A stretch of 19,292 nucleotides of DNA, from contig JAIXQV010000138.1 of the NCBI GenBank assembly GCA_027485535.1, positions 1 to 19,292 on the forward strand. Direction: 5' to 3'. The stretch comes from Oxalobacteraceae bacterium. Lineage in GTDB: Bacteria > Pseudomonadota > Gammaproteobacteria > Burkholderiales > Burkholderiaceae_D. The position numbers and the translations under genes are program-made. Below, in pieces: positions 7,364 through 14,434 of this stretch. How positions within the stretch are numbered: the first letter of the stretch is position 1; every line of letters starts with the position of its first letter. The notes beneath the pieces were generated by a model. The model had not been told where the DNA came from, did not search any database, and was given only the letters and a program-made list of their open reading frames with translations.

Positions 7364-8218
7364 ATGTCTGCAAAAATCATCGATGGAAATGCGCTCTCGG
7401 CCCAATTACGCGGCGAAGTCGCCCAACGCGCTGCGGCGCTTACCGCCAAGGGGCATCAGCCCGGTCTGGCAGTTATCTTGGTGGGTGACAGCCAAGCCTC
7501 ACAGGTCTACGTCCGAAATAAGGTGAAGGGCTGCCAAGAGAACGGCATTCACTCGGTGCTGGAAAAGTACGATGCCAGCATGTCGGAAGCTGAATTGCTG
7601 GCGCGGGTCGATGCCCTGAACAATGACCCGAAAATCAACGGTATCTTGGTTCAGCTGCCGCTACCGCCGCATATCGATGCCAACAAGGTGATCGAAGCCA
7701 TCGCCGCCGAGAAAGACGTGGATGGTTTTCATATTAGCAATGCCGGACTGCTGATGACCGGTCAGCCCTTGTTCCGCCCCTGCACACCTTATGGCGTCAT
7801 GAAAATGCTGGAGTCGATCAACTATCCCGTACGCGGTGCGACCGCCGTGGTCGTTGGCGCATCGAATATCGTCGGCAAGCCGCAGGCCATGTTGCTCTTG
7901 CAAGCGGGCGCTACCGTCACCATCTGTAACTCAAAGACACGTGACCTCGGTCATCACACCCGAGACGCCGATATTGTGGTGGTCGCTACCGGCAAGCGGA
8001 ACATCGTCACCGCTGACATGGTCAAGCCAGGTGCAGTAGTGATTGATGTCGGCATGAACCGCGATGACGCCGGAAAACTGTGCGGTGATGTCGACTACGC
8101 ACCCACAGCTGAGGTTGCTGGCTGGATCACACCGGTACCGGGCGGAGTTGGGCCGATGACGATCACCATGCTATTGGTCAATACGATTGAAGCCGCAGAG
8201 CGCGCGGCCCACGGCTAA
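7364..8218 (+). CDS. folD: Bifunctional methylenetetrahydrofolate dehydrogenase/cyclohydrolase
   Basis: FolD interconverts 5,10-methylene-, 5,10-methenyl- and 10-formyl-tetrahydrofolate in the cytoplasm, supplying one-carbon units and usually using NADP. I choose ATG 7364 (MSAKIIDGNALSAQ, 284 aa, the usual family length) rather than the in-frame ATG at 7283, because TATAAT at 7325-7330 lies between the two. Visible landmarks are the catalytic Tyr49 and Lys53 in SQVYVRNKVKG, QLPLPPHI, DVDGFH, PCTPYGVM, the nucleotide-binding GASNIVGKP and the C-terminal signature ITPVPGGVGPMT. Shine-Dalgarno pairing is poor. It diverges from aceE, an arrangement I associate with Burkholderiales, and is followed 13 bp later by the M3 peptidase, so the two are probably cotranscribed. 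Confidence 0.97.
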   Translation: MSAKIIDGNALSAQLRGEVAQRAAALTAKGHQPGLAVILVGDSQASQVYVRNKVKGCQENGIHSVLEKYDASMSEAELLARVDALNNDPKINGILVQLPLPPHIDANKVIEAIAAEKDVDGFHISNAGLLMTGQPLFRPCTPYGVMKMLESINYPVRGATAVVVGASNIVGKPQAMLLLQAGATVTICNSKTRDLGHHTRDADIVVVATGKRNIVTADMVKPGAVVIDVGMNRDDAGKLCGDVDYAPTAEVAGWITPVPGGVGPMTITMLLVNTIEAAERAAHG

Positions 8219-8231
8219 CTCCTGAAACATC

Positions 8232-10292
8232 ATGACGACTAACGCCTTACTCGATTTCACCGATCTTCCACGCTTCGACCTGTTTCAACCGCCGCATGTC
8301 ACGCCGGCCATCACGCAGTTGCTGGATGATGCCCGCAAGACTGTCGCGCAACTCGAGCAATCGGAGGCAATCGGGTGGGATGCGTTTGTCGTCCCGCTCG
8401 AAGCGGTGACCGAGCGGCTAGGACGTGCCTGGGGCGTGGTGGGCCACCTGAATGCGGTGGTCGACACGCCGGAGCTGCGTGCGGCTTACAACGAGAACCT
8501 ACCGAAGGTCACCGAGTTCTGGACCGAACTCGGCCAAAACCTGAAGCTGTTCGAGAAATACAAAGCACTTCAAACCAGTACGGAATACGCAACCCTGTCA
8601 TCGGCGCGCAAGCGTATCGTCGATAACGCGGTGCGAGACTTTCGGCTTGGCGGTGCGGAACTGGCCGACGCGCACAAAGTTCGTTTCGCTGAAATTCAGG
8701 AGCAGCTCGCGGCGCTGTCGACGCGTTTTTCAGAGAATGTTCTGGATGCGACCAATGCCTATGAACTGATCATTGATGACGAGGCCCGTCTGGCGGGGCT
8801 TCCGGACGACGTAAAACAAGCAGCGCGTACATCAGCCGAGCGCGAAGGCAAAACCGGCTGGCGCTTCTCTTTGCATTTCCCGTCGTATTTTCCGGTGTTG
8901 CAATACGCCGATGACCGGGCGCTGCGTGAAACTCTGTACCGTGCCAATGCGACCAAAGCCTCGGAGCTGGGTGCCAATGCGGAATGGGATAACAGCCCAC
9001 TGATCATTGACATTCTCAAACGCCGAGACGAAGAAGCCAAACTACTTGGTTACGCGAATTTTGCGGAAGTATCACTGGTGCCGAAAATGGCCACCTCACC
9101 CGCACAGGTGATTCAATTTCTGAATGATCTGGCAAAACGTGCTCGAACTTTTGCCGAGAATGACTTGGCTGAATTGCGCGCCTTCGCCAAAACCGAGCTG
9201 GGCTTGGAGCAACTGGAAGCCTGGGATATCACCTATGCGTCGGAAAAACTGCGCGAACAACGCTACGCGTTCTCAGAGCAAGAAGTGAAACGCTACTTCC
9301 CCGAGCATCGCGTTATTGGCGGTCTGTTCCGGCTAATCCAAAACATGTTCGGCGTTGAGATCAAGCTGGATAGCAGCCCGCTCTGGCACCCGGACGTCTC
9401 GTTCTACCGCATCGAGAAAAAAGGACAGCTGATCGGGCAGTTCTATCTGGACCTCTACGCACGCAAAGGCAAACGCGGCGGCGCATGGATGGATGACGCA
9501 CGCGGCCGTAAAAATCTGGCGGGTGATCTGCAAACTCCCATCGCTTATCTCACCTGCAATTTCACTGAACCCGCTGTCATTGACGGTGTGAAGAAGCCGG
9601 CGTATTTCACGCATGACGAAGTGATCACCCTGTTCCATGAGTTTGGCCACGGTCTGCACCATATGCTGACAGCGGTCGATGAACTCGGCGTCTCCGGTAT
9701 CGCGGGGGTTGAGTGGGATGCGGTAGAACTGCCGTCACAGTTCATGGAAAACTTCTGCTGGGAGTGGGATGTTCTTCAGCATATGACTGAACATGCCGAC
9801 ACAAGCGAGCCCTTGCCGCGATCCTTGTACGACAAGATGATCGCCGCTAAAAATTTCCAGTCGGGCTTGCAGATGCTGCGACAAGTCGAGTTTTCGTTGT
9901 TCGATATGCACCTGCACTTTGATTACCAGCCGAATGGCAGCCAAACCGTCGCCGAGTTACTGGCCGAAGTCAGGCATCAAGTGGCGGTGATCATTCCACC
10001 TGCCTTTAACCGTTTCCAGCATTCCTTCTCGCATATCTTCGCCGGTGGTTATGCCGCTGGTTACTACAGCTATAAATGGGCAGAGGTGTTATCTGCCGAC
10101 GCCTATGGCGCCTTCGAAGAAGCACAGGGCGACCCGAACCGTCTGGCAGAAACAGGATTAGCTTTTCATCGTGAAATTCTTTCGGTGGGTGGCTCACGTC
10201 CAGCCTTGGAGTCATTCACTGCATTCCGTGGCCGCGCACCAAACATCGATGCGCTACTCCGACATAACGGCATGGTGCAGGCAAGCGCGTGA
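8232..10292 (+). CDS. prlC: M3-family oligopeptidase A-type metallopeptidase
   Basis: Cytoplasmic zinc oligopeptidase of the thimet/OpdA group, which degrades short peptides, including signal-peptide fragments in E. coli. The 686-residue length fits OpdA (680). The zinc site is HEFGH at 469-473, with the third ligand most likely Glu499 in WDAVELPSQFMEN. The family tail motif FSHIFAGGYAAGYYSYKWAE is present at about 597-616. There is no signal peptide. The start ATG has no good Shine-Dalgarno sequence but lies 13 bp after the folD stop, so translation may be coupled to folD. Its TGA overlaps the GTG start of holC by four bases, which ties the peptidase to a replication gene. Confidence 0.95.
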   Translation: MTTNALLDFTDLPRFDLFQPPHVTPAITQLLDDARKTVAQLEQSEAIGWDAFVVPLEAVTERLGRAWGVVGHLNAVVDTPELRAAYNENLPKVTEFWTELGQNLKLFEKYKALQTSTEYATLSSARKRIVDNAVRDFRLGGAELADAHKVRFAEIQEQLAALSTRFSENVLDATNAYELIIDDEARLAGLPDDVKQAARTSAEREGKTGWRFSLHFPSYFPVLQYADDRALRETLYRANATKASELGANAEWDNSPLIIDILKRRDEEAKLLGYANFAEVSLVPKMATSPAQVIQFLNDLAKRARTFAENDLAELRAFAKTELGLEQLEAWDITYASEKLREQRYAFSEQEVKRYFPEHRVIGGLFRLIQNMFGVEIKLDSSPLWHPDVSFYRIEKKGQLIGQFYLDLYARKGKRGGAWMDDARGRKNLAGDLQTPIAYLTCNFTEPAVIDGVKKPAYFTHDEVITLFHEFGHGLHHMLTAVDELGVSGIAGVEWDAVELPSQFMENFCWEWDVLQHMTEHADTSEPLPRSLYDKMIAAKNFQSGLQMLRQVEFSLFDMHLHFDYQPNGSQTVAELLAEVRHQVAVIIPPAFNRFQHSFSHIFAGGYAAGYYSYKWAEVLSADAYGAFEEAQGDPNRLAETGLAFHREILSVGGSRPALESFTAFRGRAPNIDALLRHNGMVQASA

Positions 10293-10714
10293 CTCGTATC
10301 GATTTTCACAGCAAAGTACCGGACAAGCTGAACTATGCCTGTCGCTTGATACGCAAGGCGCAGGCTGCCAACACCAAGCTGGTCGTGTTCACTGAAGACC
10401 CGGCGCAGTTAGCGCAGATAGATGCGCTGCTGTGGACATTTTCCGAGCAAGACTTTCTGCCGCATGTGATCGCTGGCGATGCACTCGCGATGCAGACGCC
10501 GATTGTGTTGACAGATGATTGCGAGCGACCGTTGCCTCATCATCATGCACTGATCAATCTGTCACGCCGCACTCCAGATTACTTTGCACGTTTCGAGCGC
10601 ATGTTCGAGCTGGTGTCGAATGACGAGCAGGATTTGATTGCAGGTCGTGAGCGCTACAAGTACTATCAGCAACGTGGTTACCCGCTTACTCATCATGTGG
10701 CTGATCCATCATGA
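10289..10714 (+). CDS. holC: DNA polymerase III chi subunit
   Basis: Chi is the clamp-loader accessory subunit that links the DNA polymerase III holoenzyme to single-strand binding protein. The 141 residues are close to the usual family size (E. coli 147). They show the N-terminal TRIDFHSKVPDKLNYACRLI, then KLVVFTEDPAQLAQIDALLW, TFSEQDFLPHVIAGD with the conserved FxPH, and PIVLTDD. The start is GTG at 10289 in a GTGA overlap with prlC; its stop overlaps the next gene in ATGA. In many betaproteobacteria I would expect holC behind pepA; here an M3 peptidase takes that place. The identification rests on the sequence pattern and is firm. Confidence 0.93.
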   Translation: MTRIDFHSKVPDKLNYACRLIRKAQAANTKLVVFTEDPAQLAQIDALLWTFSEQDFLPHVIAGDALAMQTPIVLTDDCERPLPHHHALINLSRRTPDYFARFERMFELVSNDEQDLIAGRERYKYYQQRGYPLTHHVADPS

Positions 10715-11118
10715 AAGAAACTGATCACGATATTCCGGTACTCACCGACGTCATCGAAGCGCCGGCTGCTTCCGCAGTGCATGCCACTTCTGCAATGCAT
10801 GCGGCCACTGACGTCATACCACTAGAACAGATACAAGAGGCGCTGTCGCAACGACTGATTGCCGAGCTTTCCTTGCAAGTACCTGTGCTGATCGAAGCCG
10901 CACTGCGCGAACATCTTCCGTTGGCACTTGGTGCACGCCTACAAGCAGAGCTGCTGAATACACTGACCAATGCCCTGCCAATCGCAGCGCAAGCAGCGAC
11001 ATCGGAACTTTCCAGCACAGTTGCGTACGAACTCGGCGTATTACTTGAAACACGCTTGCAGGAAGAAGTCCGAACTGCAGTTGCAAATGAAATCGCTGCG
11101 CTAAGGGCTCAGATTTAA
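10711..11118 (+). CDS. Unknown 135-aa helical protein coupled to holC
   Basis: Starts in an ATGA overlap with holC, which implies coupled translation and a real gene. The N-terminus carries DIPVLTDVIEAP, followed by a low-complexity Ala/His/Thr stretch with a short near-repeat (AVHATSAMHAAT). From about residue 37 it is a run of amphipathic helices rich in Ala, Leu and Glu (LEQIQEALSQRLIAEL and on to RLQEEVRTAVANEIAALRAQ), likely a coiled coil or helical bundle. There is no signal peptide, membrane segment, Cys or enzyme motif. It may belong to the uncharacterised DUF2486-type proteins found behind holC in Burkholderia; that link is from memory and unchecked. Because of the coupling, a helper role at the polymerase or clamp loader is possible, but this is inference. 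Confidence 0.8.
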   Translation: MKETDHDIPVLTDVIEAPAASAVHATSAMHAATDVIPLEQIQEALSQRLIAELSLQVPVLIEAALREHLPLALGARLQAELLNTLTNALPIAAQAATSELSSTVAYELGVLLETRLQEEVRTAVANEIAALRAQI

Positions 11119-11187
11119 GGACGTATCATTCCTGACTGTCATTGTTTCAAGCACCTTGATAACGCCACACAGCGTACCCTGATGATC

Positions 11188-11206
11188 AGCGCCATTTGAA
11201 GGCGCT
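11188..11206 (+). other. Weak hairpin between the holC cluster and dadA
   Basis: AGCGCC and GGCGCT form a perfect 6-bp stem around a 7-base loop, 24 bp before the dadA ATG. There is no T-run, so it is a doubtful terminator. It could affect the dadA leader. The rest of the 111-bp gap (11119-11229) shows no clear promoter. Confidence 0.25.
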
Positions 11207-11229
11207 ACTCGTCTGACACAGGATTCAAC

Positions 11230-12546
11230 ATGAAAGTGATTGTGCTTGGTGCCGGCATCATTGGCACCGCCTCAGCCTGGTTTTTGCAAAAAGCAGGTCA
11301 TGAGGTAACGGTGATCGACCGTCAACCCGGCGTCGCACAAGAAACCAGCTTCGCCAACGGCCGCCAAATCTCGGTATCGCACGCCGAACCCTGGGCGAAC
11401 CCTGGCGCACCCATGAAACTGCTGCGCTGGTTGAGCCAAGACGATGCGCCACTCTTGTTTCGCCCACGCGCCGAATGGTTGCAATGGCGCTGGGGATTGC
11501 AATTCCTGCGGGAGTGCACACCGGCCCGAGCGGCTCACAACATCCGCCAGATTGTGGCCATCGCCGAATACAGCCGGCAAACCTTGCAAGCGCTGCGCGC
11601 CGAGACTGGCATCGACTACGACTGCGAGGCGCGCGGCATTCTTCATTTTTATACCGACGAAACCGAATTCTCACAGTCGCTGGCAGCGGCGCAGTTGATG
11701 CGCGATTTAGGTTGCCCGCGCCGAAGCATTGACGCCGATGAGGCAGTTCGCATCGAACCTGCCCTGACTTCGATTCGACCGAAGCTGGTTGGCGCTGACT
11801 TCACACCGACGGATGAGTCAGGTGATGTCTACAAGTTCACCACGGGTCTGGCGCAGGCTTGCGAGCGACTAGGTACCCGTTTCATCTTCAACACTATCGT
11901 GACACGACTACTCACCGAAGGTAGCGGCATATCGTCACGAATTGCCGGCGTCGAAGTGATCGATGAGAACGGGCGGCATCAGCAAATACAAGCCGACAGC
12001 TACGTACTGGCATTGGGCAGTTTTTCACAGCCACTGGCTAAACGCATCGGCATTGATCTGATGATCTACCCGGGCAAAGGCTACTCGGCGACTTACGCTG
12101 TCAAGGAAGCGTCTTTGGCACCGATGGTGTCGCTGACCGATGATGGTCATAAGCTGGTGATTTCGCGACTCGGCGATCGCTTGCGGGTGGCAGGCACGGC
12201 AGAGATCAACGGCTATTCGCGTGCATTAAACGAGGTGCGCTGTGAAGCGATCACACGCCGTACCCAAGAACTCTTTCCGAATGCCTGCGATTATGAAAAC
12301 CCGGTGTATTGGAGCGGCCTGCGGCCGATGACGCCCTCGAACATTCCTTATATTGGTCGTAGCCGCTACAGCAATCTATTTTTAAACACGGGTCATGGCA
12401 CGCTCGGCTGGACCATGGGCTGCGGTTCGGGTCGGGCAATCGCCGATATCGTTGCAGGACGCCGCCCTGATCTTGATTTCAGGTTTACTGGCGAGGTGAG
12501 CGGTGATGCAGCGCCCGCACTGATCTCGCTCCCGGCGCGCGGCTAA
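11230..12546 (+). CDS. dadA: D-amino acid dehydrogenase, DadA type
   Basis: FAD-dependent dehydrogenase that oxidises D-amino acids, typically D-alanine, to 2-oxo acids and ammonia, passing electrons to the respiratory chain at the inner face of the membrane. The 438 residues match the family (E. coli 432). The dinucleotide fold is at the N-terminus (VIVLGAGIIGTASAWFL, GxGxxG at 7-12), followed by ETSFANGRQISVSHAEPWANP and, near the C-terminus, YWSGLRPMTPSNIPYIG and NTGHGTLGWTMGCGSG. The start has AGGA six bases upstream. No alanine racemase (dadX) or Lrp-type regulator is in the window. It is followed by an amino acid binding protein on the same strand, 136 bp away. Substrate preference cannot be read from sequence. 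Confidence 0.93.
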   Translation: MKVIVLGAGIIGTASAWFLQKAGHEVTVIDRQPGVAQETSFANGRQISVSHAEPWANPGAPMKLLRWLSQDDAPLLFRPRAEWLQWRWGLQFLRECTPARAAHNIRQIVAIAEYSRQTLQALRAETGIDYDCEARGILHFYTDETEFSQSLAAAQLMRDLGCPRRSIDADEAVRIEPALTSIRPKLVGADFTPTDESGDVYKFTTGLAQACERLGTRFIFNTIVTRLLTEGSGISSRIAGVEVIDENGRHQQIQADSYVLALGSFSQPLAKRIGIDLMIYPGKGYSATYAVKEASLAPMVSLTDDGHKLVISRLGDRLRVAGTAEINGYSRALNEVRCEAITRRTQELFPNACDYENPVYWSGLRPMTPSNIPYIGRSRYSNLFLNTGHGTLGWTMGCGSGRAIADIVAGRRPDLDFRFTGEVSGDAAPALISLPARG

Positions 12547-12671
12547 ACTGCGCAAAATACCGGCTTGCTGGCTTGCCGAATTGATTATCAGAACCAGGCA
12601 CATTGTCAGCGAGTCGCAACTTGGTTTACCTTGCGCATTGATGCAGTTAATCAAATTCAGTTTGCACCCAC

Positions 12672-12676
12672 GGAGG
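12672..12676 (+). promoter_or_regulatory. Strong ribosome binding site setting the start at 12683
   Basis: GGAGG lies six bases before ATG 12683. The frame is open back to an ATG at 12581, but only the later start gives a clean signal peptide. No convincing promoter was found in 12547-12682; a TTGAT-N7-ATCAA dyad is present there at about 12640-12656. Confidence 0.75.
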
Positions 12677-12682
12677 CTATCC

Positions 12683-13822
12683 ATGCAATTCAGATTTCCT
12701 TGTCTTTCTCTGCTCGCGATGTGTCTCGCGACGTCATCCGCGTTTGCCCAAGAGCAGATCGTCAAGATTGGTCATGTCGGACCCTTGTCTGGTCCGATCG
12801 CGCATCTTGGCAAAGATAACGAAAACGGCGCACGCATGGCGATTGACGTACTCAATGCAAAGGGCATGACGCTAGGTGGCAAAAAAGTGAAGTTTCAGCT
12901 GGTCGCTGAAGACGATGGCGCGAACCCGCAGCAGGCGACTTCAGTAGCACAGAAGCTCACCGATGCAAAAATCAATGGCGTTGTCGGCCACCTCAATTCA
13001 GGCACCACTATTCCAGCATCGAAGATCTACAACGACCATAGCATCCCTCAAATCTCGCCCTCGGCCACAAATCCCAAGTACACCCAGCAGGGCTACAAAG
13101 GCGCTTTCCGTGTCGTTGCTAATGACGGACAACTTGGCGGCGCATTGGGTCGCTACGCGGCAACTACGCTGAAAGCAAAAAATGTCGCCATCATCGACGA
13201 CCGAACCGCCTACGGTCAGGGCGTTGCCGATGAGTTCGCCAAGGCGGCTAAGGCGGCGGGCATCAATATCGTCGGGCGCCAGTACACCAATGACAAAGCG
13301 ACCGACTTCAATGCCATTCTCACTGCGCTCACAGGTAAGCGTCCCGATCTGGTCTTCTTCGGGGGCATGGATGCGGTGGGTGGACCCATGCTGCGACAGA
13401 TGAAGCAACTCGGCATCAATGCCAAGTTCATGGGCGGTGACGGTATCTGCACCGAGCAATTACCCTCATTGGCAGCAGGCGCGATGGGCGATGGCCAAGT
13501 GGTCTGCGCTGAGGCAGGCGGTGTAGAGGAGAGCGGAAAGAAAGCGATGGAGACCTTCCGTGCCGACTACAAGAAAAAATTTGGTACCGAGGTCAAGCTA
13601 TATGCGCCGTATGTCTACGACGCGGTGATGGTGATGGCCGACGCGATGCAACGCGCCAATTCTGCCGAACCAGCCAAGTACTTACCCGAACTCGCCAAGA
13701 CCAGCTATCAGGGCGTCACTGGGAAAATCGAATTCGATGCGCGTGGCGATATGAAACAAGGCACGCTGACGCTCTACACCTACGAAGCCGGTAAGCGCTC
13801 ACAAATTGCCGTCGTACGTTAA
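12683..13822 (+). CDS. Branched-chain amino acid ABC transporter periplasmic binding protein (LivJ type)
   Basis: Periplasmic type I substrate-binding protein that delivers leucine, isoleucine, valine or related amino acids to an ABC permease. The 379 residues begin with a signal peptide (MQFRFPCLSLLAMCLATSSA, likely cut after AFA at residue 22). The mature part has the family opening VKIGHVGPLSGPIAHLGKDN, then VVGHLNSGTTIPASKIY, IPQISPSATNP and AIIDDRTAYGQG. Two mature cysteines (GGDGICTEQ and GQVVCAEAGG) may form a disulfide. No livH, livM, livG or livF gene is in the window, so it must work with a permease encoded elsewhere. It lies after dadA on the same strand, which hints at a joint role in amino acid use, although binding proteins of this family also take aromatic acids or amides. 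It ends at a strong terminator. Confidence 0.92.
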   Translation: MQFRFPCLSLLAMCLATSSAFAQEQIVKIGHVGPLSGPIAHLGKDNENGARMAIDVLNAKGMTLGGKKVKFQLVAEDDGANPQQATSVAQKLTDAKINGVVGHLNSGTTIPASKIYNDHSIPQISPSATNPKYTQQGYKGAFRVVANDGQLGGALGRYAATTLKAKNVAIIDDRTAYGQGVADEFAKAAKAAGINIVGRQYTNDKATDFNAILTALTGKRPDLVFFGGMDAVGGPMLRQMKQLGINAKFMGGDGICTEQLPSLAAGAMGDGQVVCAEAGGVEESGKKAMETFRADYKKKFGTEVKLYAPYVYDAVMVMADAMQRANSAEPAKYLPELAKTSYQGVTGKIEFDARGDMKQGTLTLYTYEAGKRSQIAVVR

Positions 13823-13874
13823 GCGGTCGTCGATCGCCTTAATCGCGTTGAGCGAAATACTCGACAGCCACAAA

Positions 13875-13905
13875 TAAAAAGCGCTCCCATCGGGAGCGCT
13901 TTTTA
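13875..13905. terminator. Bidirectional terminator between livJ-type gene and cytochrome c
   Basis: A perfect 14-bp stem (TAAAAAGCGCTCCC with GGGAGCGCTTTTTA) surrounds an ATC loop. A-run and T-run flank the GC-rich core, so it works in both directions. It sits between two convergent genes, 53 bp after one stop and 19 bp after the other. Confidence 0.93.
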
Positions 13906-13923
13906 AATGCAGAACTACTCAGC

Positions 13924-14232
13924 TTACTTAAGCGACAAAACCCACGCCGCAAGTTTCTTCGCTTCAGCCTCGCTTACCTGAGGGTTGGCAGGCATCGGAA
14001 TCTGACCCCAAACACCACCGCCACCTTTTTGAATCTTGGTAGCCAGTTTGGCTTCCGCTGACTTGTCGCCCTTGTACTTGGCTGCGACTTCTTTGTAACC
14101 TGGACCAACCATTTTATTGTCAATTGCGTGGCAGGCTAGGCAGTTTTTTTCTTTTGCGAGTTGCTCGCTGGCGAGCGCCGCATTCGAAGCCAAAGCTGCA
14201 ATAGCAGCGACAGCGACCAAGATACGTTTCAT
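13924..14232 (-). CDS. Small periplasmic cytochrome c (c8/c551 type)
   Basis: Secreted monoheme cytochrome c, probably an electron carrier in the periplasm. I choose ATG 14230-14232 (MKRILVAVAAIAALASNAAL..., 102 aa) because GGAGAG lies six bases upstream; the longer frame to 14352 has no such site. A signal peptide is likely cut after ALA at residue 21. The heme motif is CLACH (Cys31, Cys34, His35) and the sixth ligand is Met80 in IPMPANP, the class I c551/c8 pattern. The C-terminal helix ends KLAAWVLSLK. It is monocistronic: terminator at 13875-13905 and promoter at 14266-14294. Its redox partner cannot be told from this window. Confidence 0.95.
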   Translation of the reverse strand: MKRILVAVAAIAALASNAALASEQLAKEKNCLACHAIDNKMVGPGYKEVAAKYKGDKSAEAKLATKIQKGGGGVWGQIPMPANPQVSEAEAKKLAAWVLSLK

Positions 14233-14265
14233 GTGTGTCTCTCCGTTGAAAATTAAAGCGTGGGA

Positions 14266-14294
14266 ATTGTAGCGCGTTTTCTGAGTCAGCTCAC
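14266..14294 (-). promoter_or_regulatory. Candidate promoter of the cytochrome c gene
   Basis: On the minus strand TACAAT (14266-14271) is preceded at 17 bases by GTGAGC (14289-14294), a strong -10 with a weak -35. The predicted start gives a leader of about 25 bases ending in the GGAGAG ribosome site. The palindrome CTGAGTCAG at 14281-14289 overlaps the region between the hexamers. Confidence 0.5.
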
Positions 14295-14364
14295 CCTTCC
14301 GGGCCCCGCTGAGCCGACCCTGCGAATGCTCAGCCGCAGCAAAAATCCGCATTCAAACCTTAGC

Positions 14365-14419
14365 ACCGCGAGTCAAGCCCACAACAAGTGCTTACACTCG
14401 TTCACACTTGACTCACGGT
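14365..14419. repeat. Long imperfect inverted repeat behind ilvD
   Basis: ACCGCGAGTCAAG (14365-14377) and CTTGACTCACGGT (14407-14419) are complementary over 12 of 13 positions around a 29-base loop. The 8-bp inner part GAGTCAAG/CTTGACTC is perfect. A second, overlapping pair CAAGTG (14385-14390) and CACTTG (14405-14410) could form an alternative fold. It starts 15 bp after the ilvD stop and lies about 70 bp upstream of the cytochrome promoter. No T-run follows. It may be an ilvD 3' structure or a regulator site for the cytochrome gene. Confidence 0.5.
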
Positions 14420-14434
14420 TAGCGCACGATGAGT

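Noticed and set aside
11188..11206. Terminator for the prlC-holC cluster
   Set aside because: Short stem with a 7-base loop and no T-run; kept only as a weak hairpin.
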